From: an uncultured Clostridia bacterium
GTDB taxonomy: Bacteria; Bacillota_A; Clostridia; Oscillospirales; Acutalibacteraceae
NCBI GenBank assembly: GCA_937891215.1
Contig: CALAEU010000035.1
Location: 1-14,872 of the forward strand
Direction of reading: 5' to 3'
Length of the DNA: 14,872 bases
Shown: positions 1 to 5,993 of the stretch, one piece after another
Position numbering within the stretch: position 1 is the first letter of the stretch
How the letters are laid out: the number at the start of each line of letters is the position of its first letter
The notes under the pieces: model-generated
The model's input: only the letters and a program-made list of their open reading frames with translations
Database searches by the model: none
Told to the model about the DNA's origin: nothing
Made by a program: the position numbers and the translations under genes

Positions 1-2
1 CA

Positions 3-986
3 TTAGTAAGAGAAGTTGGCAAAACTGACTTAATGAAATATGAAGCAACAACAGCTTTCTTCAAAAGTGATATAGATGAAAGTAATATGTTCTGGGCGGA
101 TATGGTGAATTTAAAACCTGGTACAAAATACTTTTATACAGTTGGTAATGAGGAATACAGAAGTGAAGAATTTTACTTTACTACTGAAGAAGAAAACGCA
201 GAAAGTTTTAAATTTATGTGCGTTTCTGACCAACAGTCAGGTCAACCGCACGATTTGCCTGATTACAGTAGTTTCAATGCAGTTTTAAATAAAGTTTTAG
301 AAGAAAATCCTGATATTAAATTTATTCTTACTGCAGGTGATAACACAGACTGTGGTCAGCACGAAGTTCAGTGGAACGGTGCTTTTTCAGGTCTTAAAGG
401 GGTCGTTGAACACATCCCGTTTATGATGACTTTAGGTAATCACGACAACCGAGGTTTTGAAGATTACAAAAATGGTATTGGCAGATATTATTCTGAACCA
501 GCTGAATTTTTTGGTAAGCAGTTTAGAGGCTCCTATCCATTTAATGGACCTAAGGGATGGGAGACAGAAAACTATTCATTTAATTATGGTAATGCACACT
601 TTAATGTTATCGGTGTAAATGAACCTGAAAAAGTAAATGACTGGTTAATTAAAGATATTTCTGCGACAGACAGAGTATGGAAGTTTGGCTCTTACCATTT
701 CCCGATGTATTATGCAGGTCCTGAACTCAGTAATGATGATGGGTTCCCAATGATGCGCGAGGGGATTGAAATGCTTGATGTTCTCTTTGCAGGTCATGAG
801 CACAACTTTGCAAGAACATTCCCTATAAAGAATGAACAGTTATTTGATAAACCATCTGAGGGTACAATTCACTATGAATTAGGTAACAGTAACTCTAACC
901 CACCAGGCACAATGTCTTGCCATAAAGTATGGCACGCAGCACATTACCCTTGTGAAGAACAAATTTCAACTGTTGCTAGTGTTTAA
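3..986 (+). CDS. Metallophosphoesterase, purple acid phosphatase-like; 5' partial, N-terminal part of a frameshifted gene
   Basis: The frame is open from base 3 with no stop upstream, so the true start lies outside the window and no signal peptide can be assessed. The first ~55 codons resemble the fibronectin-like N-terminal domain of purple acid phosphatases (LKPGTKYFYTVG). A calcineurin-like dinuclear-metal phosphoesterase domain follows. Counting from the ATG at 33, the metal ligands are SDQQ (65-68), GDNTD (102-106), GNHD (135-138), H222 in YHFP and GHEH (254-257), all in the family order and spacing. It should hydrolyse phosphate esters; the substrate cannot be told. Relatives with this domain plan are usually secreted or surface-bound, which is inference here. 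The frame ends at TAA 984-986, but the homologous protein clearly continues in the next frame from about 982, so this is one gene with a +1 disruption. The fold is certain, the substrate unknown. Confidence 0.85.
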   Translation, partial: LVREVGKTDLMKYEATTAFFKSDIDESNMFWADMVNLKPGTKYFYTVGNEEYRSEEFYFTTEEENAESFKFMCVSDQQSGQPHDLPDYSSFNAVLNKVLEENPDIKFILTAGDNTDCGQHEVQWNGAFSGLKGVVEHIPFMMTLGNHDNRGFEDYKNGIGRYYSEPAEFFGKQFRGSYPFNGPKGWETENYSFNYGNAHFNVIGVNEPEKVNDWLIKDISATDRVWKFGSYHFPMYYAGPELSNDDGFPMMREGIEMLDVLFAGHEHNFARTFPIKNEQLFDKPSEGTIHYELGNSNSNPPGTMSCHKVWHAAHYPCEEQISTVASV

Positions 987-1488
987 AGACAAGGTTATTC
1001 TTACTTCAAAAGTAGTTGAAGATGGCAGAGTTATTGACCAGTGTATTATAGATAAAAAGAATGACTGTATTTATCCTGTTGCTTTAGCACCTATATTTAA
1101 AAGAAGAACAAGAACTTTCTATAAAGGCTTAGGTTTAGGTCTTAGTGAAAGAGAACAGATTCCTGAATTTAAAGATGGTATGTGGTTCTCGCCACTCGCA
1201 GTTATGTTTACTGCAATTGGTGCAGATGTAAAAAAAGAAGTGGGTAAAGTAACTTTAGGTATCTACGGCAAAACTGCTACATTCACTGAGGGTAGTGATG
1301 TCGCAATAACAAACGATGGTGAAGTAAAACTTCCAGCAAAAGTTTACCGTGGTGAAAATACACAGCTTTACATACCGCTTGATGCAATTATACCTTGTTT
1401 CAATATGAAATGGGCTTATGCTGAAAGAAATAATTATCTCACAATTGAACATGTAGATGAAGCAATTCCAATGATAAAACAACCGTAA
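952..1488 (+). CDS. C-terminal part of the frameshifted metallophosphoesterase, with copper-amine-oxidase-N-like domain
   Basis: This frame opens with a GTG at 952, but that codon has no good ribosome binding site and the protein only makes sense from about 982 on. Residues KDKVILTSKVVEDGRVID form the closing beta-strands expected at the end of a purple acid phosphatase-type phosphoesterase, continuing the frame that stops at 986. After a short linker, the stretch from about WFSPLAVMFTAIGADV to NNYLTIEH matches the copper amine oxidase N-terminal-like domain (repeated 'PLxxxxxxxGA' plus strand pattern), a module found on secreted or wall-associated proteins of Clostridia. Translation as a separate protein is unlikely. 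Removing one base in GTTTAAAG (979-988) would give one continuous gene of 3-1488. The MBL-fold gene begins 14 bases after the stop, suggesting co-transcription. Confidence 0.75.
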   Translation: MKNKFQLLLVFKDKVILTSKVVEDGRVIDQCIIDKKNDCIYPVALAPIFKRRTRTFYKGLGLGLSEREQIPEFKDGMWFSPLAVMFTAIGADVKKEVGKVTLGIYGKTATFTEGSDVAITNDGEVKLPAKVYRGENTQLYIPLDAIIPCFNMKWAYAERNNYLTIEHVDEAIPMIKQP

Positions 1489-1502
1489 TCAAGGTGTTAT
1501 TT

Positions 1503-2795
1503 ATGATTCCGTTAATAAAAAATAAAACTGTATCAGAATATGATTCTGCATACAGTTCCAAACTCTGGCTTTTTGAAAGTGTAAGTAAAGATGAGTATAT
1601 GTCACACCTTGAAGATATAAAAGCACAAGGTTATAAAGAGGTTTATAAAACAGATATTGAAGATAATCTTACTTCTGTTTTTGAGAATGGCGAAAATTTA
1701 ATTTTCAGTTCTTATTACCCTTGTGACAATACTGTAAGAACAGTTTTAGAAAATAATAAAAATCTTCCTGAATACAAAATGAGAGAAGATTTAGAAACTA
1801 AAACAAAAACTACTTTGTGGCAGTTTGAAGTTGACCACTCCTTAATAGATTGCGGTATGTGTTATATTATCCGTGCGTGTGATGGCTCTTTCTTCATTAT
1901 AGATAGTGCTCACACATACTCTTGCCGTGATGACGAAAGGATACACTCCTTCTTAAGAGAACGCACCCCGGATGGTGAAAAAATAAGAATTGCGGGTTGG
2001 TTTTTTAGTCACGGTCACGATGACCATATTGCACAGTTTACAAACTTCTTAAAGTATTGCTCAAACGATGTAATAATTGAGGGGCTTTACTTCAATTTCC
2101 CGACATTTGACCACAGAGATGCACATAACTGGATGGGTGCAGGTGAGGGGTATGTAAATCAATTCAGAAGTGCAATTGCTAAAAGAAGTGATATACCTGT
2201 TTATACACTTCATTCAGGTGAAGTTTTCTATATAAGAAACTTAAAATTCGATGTGCTTTGCTCTCACGAGGATGTATTCCCGAAATCAAATGAAAATTAT
2301 AACGATTCTTCTGTTGTTTTAATGATGACTGCTGAAAATACAAAAGTATGTTTCCCAGGGGACGCAGGTCACGAAGAAAGTTATATTTTAGAAGAACGAT
2401 ATAAAAACGGATATTTAAAGTGCGAAATTATGCAGTCGGCGCACCACGCACATTTTGGTACAACTCCTAACTTCTATAAAATGACAAATTCAGAAGTTGC
2501 TTTAGTTCCATCAACGCAAATTATGTACGATGGCGATTTACCACGATATGAAGCAACCCGCGTTATGACCGATATTGCAAAATATCTCTTTATTGCTTCA
2601 AATGGTACGCTGGAAATTGACCTGCCTTATAAATCAGGTGAATTTAAACTCCATCCCGATGAAACATTTGAGAATTTTCAGGGCATAAATAATCTCTGGA
2701 ACTATGAGTACACAGACGAGAGAAAGGCTCAGCTTTATAAAGAGTACCTTGCCAGAGGTGGAAAGCCAATCCAAGAGTATGACTCTTGGAATTGA
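1503..2795 (+). CDS. Metallo-beta-lactamase-fold hydrolase (ComEC-like MBL domain)
   Basis: This is a 430-residue soluble protein with no signal peptide or membrane segment. Residues 1-105 form an unassigned N-terminal alpha/beta region. The MBL fold begins near residue 115 (IDCGMCYIIRACDGSFFIID). The Zn-binding motif HGHDDH is at 170-175, and GDAG (286-289) and SAHHAHFG (312-319) supply the later metal ligands. NDSSVVLMM (267-275) followed by the GD motif resembles the MBL domain of ComEC/Rec2-type proteins, but no competence membrane domain is attached. Hydrolysis of a phosphodiester or other ester is likely; the substrate is unknown. I chose ATG 1503 over the in-frame GTG at 1494 because AAGGTG at 1491-1496 is a good ribosome binding site six bases before 1503 and overlaps the GTG. 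The stop codon lies inside a hairpin (2767-2794). Confidence 0.85.
   Translation: MIPLIKNKTVSEYDSAYSSKLWLFESVSKDEYMSHLEDIKAQGYKEVYKTDIEDNLTSVFENGENLIFSSYYPCDNTVRTVLENNKNLPEYKMREDLETKTKTTLWQFEVDHSLIDCGMCYIIRACDGSFFIIDSAHTYSCRDDERIHSFLRERTPDGEKIRIAGWFFSHGHDDHIAQFTNFLKYCSNDVIIEGLYFNFPTFDHRDAHNWMGAGEGYVNQFRSAIAKRSDIPVYTLHSGEVFYIRNLKFDVLCSHEDVFPKSNENYNDSSVVLMMTAENTKVCFPGDAGHEESYILEERYKNGYLKCEIMQSAHHAHFGTTPNFYKMTNSEVALVPSTQIMYDGDLPRYEATRVMTDIAKYLFIASNGTLEIDLPYKSGEFKLHPDETFENFQGINNLWNYEYTDERKAQLYKEYLARGGKPIQEYDSWN
2767..2794 (+). repeat. Perfect-stem hairpin spanning the stop codon of the MBL gene
   Basis: TCCAAGAGT (2770-2778), loop ATG, ACTCTTGGA (2782-2790) form a nine-base-pair perfect stem. 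With A2791 bulged, CAA (2767-2769) pairs with TTG (2792-2794), giving twelve pairs in total. The outer pairs include the first two bases of the TGA stop at 2793-2795. No T-run follows directly, so it is not a standard intrinsic terminator. It may be a small interspersed palindrome or a 3'-end stabiliser. Confidence 0.6.
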
Positions 2796-2822
2796 AAATT
2801 GAGAATTGAAAGTTGAAAATTG
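2790..2822. repeat. Short-unit AT-rich direct repeat (AATTGAAA-like units)
   Basis: Imperfect head-to-tail copies of a six-to-eight-base unit (AATTGAAA, ATTGAG, AATTGAAA, GTTGAAA, ATTG) run from the end of the MBL coding region into the intergenic space. No reading frame or promoter is evident. Similar low-complexity runs are familiar from intergenic DNA of gut Clostridia and Bacteroidetes, from general knowledge and not checked here. Together with the adjacent hairpin it may be a composite interspersed repeat. Confidence 0.55.
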
Positions 2823-2856
2823 TGGGTCTGCGATGCAATTATAAATTATAAAAATA

Positions 2857-2920
2857 ACTACATCCTATCATTTTTAGTTGGTATTAAAACCGACATGAAT
2901 GATAGGATGTAGTATTTTTT
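2857..2920. terminator. Bidirectional intrinsic terminator between convergent genes
   Basis: ACTACATCCTATCAT (2857-2871) pairs perfectly with ATGATAGGATGTAGT (2899-2913), a 15-base-pair stem. Inside the loop GTTGGT (2877-2882) pairs with ACCGAC (2889-2894) with one G-U pair, so the whole element folds as one long hairpin. On the plus strand it is followed by ATTTTTTATT, and on the minus strand by a T-rich run (complement of 2841-2856). The MBL gene arrives from the left and rnhA from the right, so it probably ends transcription of both. Confidence 0.85.
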
Positions 2921-2968
2921 ATTCATAAATAGTTATAATCAAACGCAAAGCGTTTCCGAAATTTTCAA

Positions 2969-3406
2969 TTATAAGTACTGCTGGTACTCCGACACCGCAA
3001 GTCTGTCGCACCTTTCATTCTCTGGGTGCTCATTGTGACCTTTAACCCATTTGAAAGTAACGTTATGTGTTTCTAAAAGTGGTAGAAGCTCTTCCCATAA
3101 ATCAACATTTAAAGCAGGTTTTTTATCTGATTTTCGCCACCCGTTTTTCTTCCACGAATAAACCCAACCTTTTGTTATTGAGTCGCAAACGTATTTAGAG
3201 TCAGTAGTAAGAGTAACTTCGCAAGGTTCTTTTAAAGCAGAAAGCGCTTTAATAACTGCGGTCAATTCCATTCTGTTGTTTGTAGTGTCTTTTTCGCCAC
3301 CAGAGAGTTCTTTTTCTGTGCCGTTAAATCTTAAAATTGCACCCCAACCACCAGGACCAGGGTTACCTGAACAAGCACCATCTGTAAAAATTTCTATTTT
3401 TTTCAT
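2969..3406 (-). CDS. rnhA: Ribonuclease HI
   Basis: A 145-residue protein of the usual bacterial RNase HI length. It cleaves the RNA strand of RNA-DNA hybrids (R-loops, primers, misincorporated ribonucleotides) in the cytoplasm using two Mg ions. All catalytic residues sit where the E. coli enzyme has them: D9 in [15 protein letters not shown]47 in NNRMEL, D69 in TTDSKYV, H124 in [10 protein letters not shown] and D134 in ERCDRLA. The tryptophan-rich basic segment ([16 protein letters not shown], 81-96) matches the substrate-binding basic protrusion. The ATG is preceded on the minus strand by AAAAGGG (complement of 3414-3420) at good spacing. The gene stands alone, divergent from the nucleotidyltransferase fusion and convergent with the MBL gene, with its own probable promoter and a shared terminator. 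Confidence 0.97.
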   Translation of the reverse strand: MKKIEIFTDGACSGNPGPGGWGAILRFNGTEKELSGGEKDTTNNRMELTAVIKALSALKEPCEVTLTTDSKYVCDSITKGWVYSWKKNGWRKSDKKPALNVDLWEELLPLLETHNVTFKWVKGHNEHPENERCDRLAVSEYQQYL

Positions 3407-3432
3407 AAATATACCCTTTTTCTTTTTATTTC

Positions 3433-3461
3433 ATTTTAACATAAACTGTATAAAATATAAA
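3433..3461 (-). promoter_or_regulatory. Probable sigma-A promoter of rnhA
   Basis: Reading the minus strand, TTTATA (complement of 3456-3461) lies 17 bases before TAAAAT (complement of 3433-3438), and a TGT precedes the -10 box, giving an extended -10. Transcription would start near 3427, about 20 bases before the rnhA ATG. The match to the -35 consensus is only four of six, and the surrounding DNA is so AT-rich that chance similarity is possible. I found no equally good plus-strand promoter for the divergent gene in this 133-base gap. Confidence 0.45.
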
Positions 3462-3539
3462 TACTTTTTAAAAAATATGTTTATTTTATCTTTTATTGTA
3501 AATACTTTCATTAAATATTGTTTTATGGGTGGTATTAAA

Positions 3540-5861
3540 ATGAAAGCAGTTGTTATGGCGTGTGATGAGGGTGCATTGCTTCGTCCTTTAACCTGTACTT
3601 TACCTGTTGGCAAATTGGAAATAACAGGAAAACCAATTCTTTTTTATGTTTTAGATAACTTGTTGGATTTAGATATTTCTGAAATTATACTTATTTTAAA
3701 ATATAAATCATCGCAAATTGAAATAATGTTCCCTGAATTTCAATACAAAGGAATACCCGTAACAACTGTAATAGAAGAAATTTTTTCAGGTACTGCAGGG
3801 AGCATAAAAAATGCAATCAGCGATTTTAACGAAACTGTAATGGTTCTTAACAGTAACACTTTTTTTGAATTCGATTTGAAACTTGCAAAAAATCGACATA
3901 TTTCAAATGGGAACGATGCTACAATTATATGTAAATCTGTAGATGACCCACGCGAATTTGGGGTAGTAAATATTGATGAAAATAACGAAATAATTGAATT
4001 TATAGAAAAACCTGGCTGGAGCGAAGCATATAGCGATATTGTGAATTGTGGAATTTACTTTTTAGAACCCTCTGTTTTAAAAAGAATTCCAGAAAATAAA
4101 GTATGTGACTTAAAAAAAGATTTATTTCCACAGTTGCTATCTGAAAATTTTAAATTTCAGGCGTTTATATGCGATGACTACTGGTGCGAAATTGAAACTC
4201 TCGAAAATTTTAAAAAAGTACAATTTGATATAATCGGTGGTAAAACAAATAAAAAACCGCCTTTTATAGCAGAAAATGTGTTTACAGAATCAAGTATACC
4301 CACAGGGAATTTTGTAATTGTTCCGCCTGTATATTTCGGTAAAAATGTGCAGATAGAAAGTGGTGCGGTCATAGGTCCTTTTGCTTTGATAGGTGAGGGT
4401 TCGCTCGTTTCAAAAGGCAGTAAAATAAGAGAAAGCATTCTTCTTAAGAATGTTTATGTATCTTCAGGTTGTAGCGTAAATGGTGCAATTCTCGCTGACG
4501 GTGTTTCTGTGAAAAAGGGAGCATCTGTTTTTGAAAACAGTGTGTTGGGTGAGGATGTAATAATAGGCGAAGAGTCAGTTATTGCCAATGGTGTTATGGT
4601 GTGGCCAAATAAAACTATTGAAAATGGTGTAACTGTTACTGAAAATGTCAGGTATTCTCAACCTGTAAATACTACTTTGCAGATAAACAATATTATCTTC
4701 GGTGATTTTGGAGTTGAATTAACACCGGAAAAAACTGCTCGTTTAGGTTCTGCTATAGGAACACTTTCAGACGGAATAAGAGTGGGTGTTGGTATTGATG
4801 GTGAAACTAACTCATTAGCACTAAAATGCGGTATGCTCGGCGGTCTTATAAGCGTGGGGGCAAAAACCTTTGATTTTGGTGAGTGTTTCTTTTCACAGAT
4901 GTTTTATTATTCTGCATTTTGTGATACAGATATTGCAATATTTATAAGTGGTGGCGAAAATGGTGTTTCGCTGTCTCTCTGCGAAAAAGGTGGGGTAGCA
5001 CTTTCGAGAGACAAAACAAGAAAAATAGAAATGATTTTAAATCGAGGTGAATTCAATCGCTCATCTTGTGCTGACTGTCAGAGTGTGAGTGTTATGAACT
5101 CTTTACAGGAAATGTATCTTAATGAAATTATAAGACAATTTGATGAAACGAAAATGTCTGTAAACGGAGTTTTATTCTTTTGTGGGAATGATGAAATCAC
5201 TTATTGTGTCAGAAAAGCTATGGAGAGATTAGGATGTTCAGGTGATAAAGAAGATTTTATAGTTAAAATAAATAATACAGGCACTAAAATTACAATTATT
5301 GAAAATGCTCAGAGTTTTTCACACGAAAAAATACTGACAGTAGTAGCGCACAACGAAATGCAGAATGGTAACGATATTGCTCTGCCTTGGGATGCTCCAC
5401 AGATTATAACTACACTCGGTAATTCTTTAGGCAGAAAAACTTATAGAATTTCAGAAGTATCAAATCATCAACTTGAAAATGGTAAAACCAATAATGTTTC
5501 TATAAATCAGTTGTGGTCTCGTGATGCAGTATTTTTAATGTTTCGATTGCTTAAAATAATGAATGATACTAAAAAAACACTTGGTACACTTGTGAGTGAA
5601 TTACCTGAATTTTATGTTGCTAAAAAAATAATGGAGATAGATGTTTCACCTGTGCTTATTTCAAAATCATTACTATGTAATGATTTTAAAACAGATGAAA
5701 GCGGTGGAGTTACTCTGGAAAATGAAAAAGGTGTAGCAAAAGTGCGTAGTGAAAGCAATGGTAAAAGTCTTAAAATTATAACTGAAGCGGTTACTGCAGA
5801 ACTCGCTGAAGAACTTTGTGTGGATATAGAAAAACTTATCAGTATTGACATTGACAACTAA
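3540..5861 (+). CDS. Nucleotidyltransferase / left-handed beta-helix / phosphoglucomutase-like fusion, catalytic motifs degenerate
   Basis: A 773-residue three-domain protein. Residues 1-235 follow the sugar-phosphate nucleotidyltransferase fold, and 240-370 carry hexapeptide repeats of a left-handed beta-helix (VIGPFALIGEGSLV, VSVKKGASVFENSVLGEDVIIGE). Residues 385-768 follow the alpha-D-phosphohexomutase fold (ELTPEKTARLGSAIGT at its start, ITEAVTAELAEEL at its end). The family is usually annotated mannose-1-phosphate guanylyltransferase/phosphomannomutase. Here the signature GGxGTRLRP...PKP reads ACDEGALLRP...PVGK (7-25), the metal-binding GD reads SN (105-106), and the later WxDIG reads WCEIE (215-219); EKP (156-158) is kept. 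In the mutase half the phosphoserine loop is replaced by FISGGENG (468-475), the DGDADR loop by NNTGTK (578-583) and the phosphate-binding end loop by RSESNGK (736-742). Catalysis is doubtful; a sugar-nucleotide-sensing or scaffold role is possible. ATG 3540 is chosen for GGGTGG at 3527-3532; ATG 3525 lacks a binding site. Confidence 0.85.
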   Translation: MKAVVMACDEGALLRPLTCTLPVGKLEITGKPILFYVLDNLLDLDISEIILILKYKSSQIEIMFPEFQYKGIPVTTVIEEIFSGTAGSIKNAISDFNETVMVLNSNTFFEFDLKLAKNRHISNGNDATIICKSVDDPREFGVVNIDENNEIIEFIEKPGWSEAYSDIVNCGIYFLEPSVLKRIPENKVCDLKKDLFPQLLSENFKFQAFICDDYWCEIETLENFKKVQFDIIGGKTNKKPPFIAENVFTESSIPTGNFVIVPPVYFGKNVQIESGAVIGPFALIGEGSLVSKGSKIRESILLKNVYVSSGCSVNGAILADGVSVKKGASVFENSVLGEDVIIGEESVIANGVMVWPNKTIENGVTVTENVRYSQPVNTTLQINNIIFGDFGVELTPEKTARLGSAIGTLSDGIRVGVGIDGETNSLALKCGMLGGLISVGAKTFDFGECFFSQMFYYSAFCDTDIAIFISGGENGVSLSLCEKGGVALSRDKTRKIEMILNRGEFNRSSCADCQSVSVMNSLQEMYLNEIIRQFDETKMSVNGVLFFCGNDEITYCVRKAMERLGCSGDKEDFIVKINNTGTKITIIENAQSFSHEKILTVVAHNEMQNGNDIALPWDAPQIITTLGNSLGRKTYRISEVSNHQLENGKTNNVSINQLWSRDAVFLMFRLLKIMNDTKKTLGTLVSELPEFYVAKKIMEIDVSPVLISKSLLCNDFKTDESGGVTLENEKGVAKVRSESNGKSLKIITEAVTAELAEELCVDIEKLISIDIDN

Positions 5862-5873
5862 AAAAAGTATAAT
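5845..5873 (+). promoter_or_regulatory. Consensus sigma-A promoter for the RNase J operon
   Basis: TTGACA (5845-5850), a 17-base spacer and TATAAT (5868-5873) match the housekeeping consensus perfectly, with optimal spacing. The -35 box and most of the spacer lie inside the last codons and stop of the upstream gene. Transcription should start near 5880, giving a leader of about 114 bases before the RNase J start codon. A second TTGACA at 5851 is too close to the -10 box to act with it. Confidence 0.85.
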
Positions 5874-5890
5874 AGGATAGTTATAGTGTA

Positions 5891-5910
5891 ATATTATGCC
5901 ATATTATGAC
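5891..5910 (+). repeat. Tandem 10-base repeat in the RNase J leader
   Basis: ATATTATGCC (5891-5900) is followed directly by ATATTATGAC (5901-5910), matching at nine of ten positions. The copies are spaced by one DNA helical turn and start about ten bases after the predicted transcription start. They could be a protein operator or an RNA feature, or chance in AT-rich DNA. Confidence 0.4.
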
Positions 5911-5924
5911 TTTTTAAACTTTAT

Positions 5925-5947
5925 GGTAGTGGGGAAACACCACTATC
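5925..5947 (+). promoter_or_regulatory. Leader hairpin upstream of RNase J
   Basis: GGTAGTGG (5925-5932) pairs with CCACTATC (5940-5947), including one G-U pair, around the seven-base loop GGAAACA. The right arm can instead pair with ATAGTG at 5883-5888 near the predicted 5' end of the transcript. No T-run follows, so a terminator is unlikely. A structured leader on an RNA-decay gene suggests possible autoregulation, but that is inference. Confidence 0.45.
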
Positions 5948-5993
5948 TACATATAAAATACTGATATAAACACAAAAAAGAAATGGAGAGATT

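Noticed and set aside
1255..1482. Minus-strand frames inside known genes (for example 1255-1482, 4178-4438, 14101-14301)
   Set aside because: They are antisense shadows of well-supported genes, without ribosome binding sites or recognisable domains.
1494..1502. GTG 1494 as start of the MBL gene
   Set aside because: It lies within the AAGGTG ribosome binding site that serves ATG 1503.
2941..2955. AAACGC/GCGTTT hairpin just after the end of rnhA
   Set aside because: Only six pairs with a three-base loop and no T-run on the minus strand; the strong hairpin at 2857-2913 is a better terminator.
3276..3539. Upstream extension of the nucleotidyltransferase fusion
   Set aside because: The extra codons overlap rnhA on the other strand and match no domain; the family start and the ribosome binding site are at 3540.
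5862..5993. Riboswitch ahead of RNase J
   Set aside because: The leader is short and has only one small stem; it shows none of the conserved cores I know for riboswitch classes.
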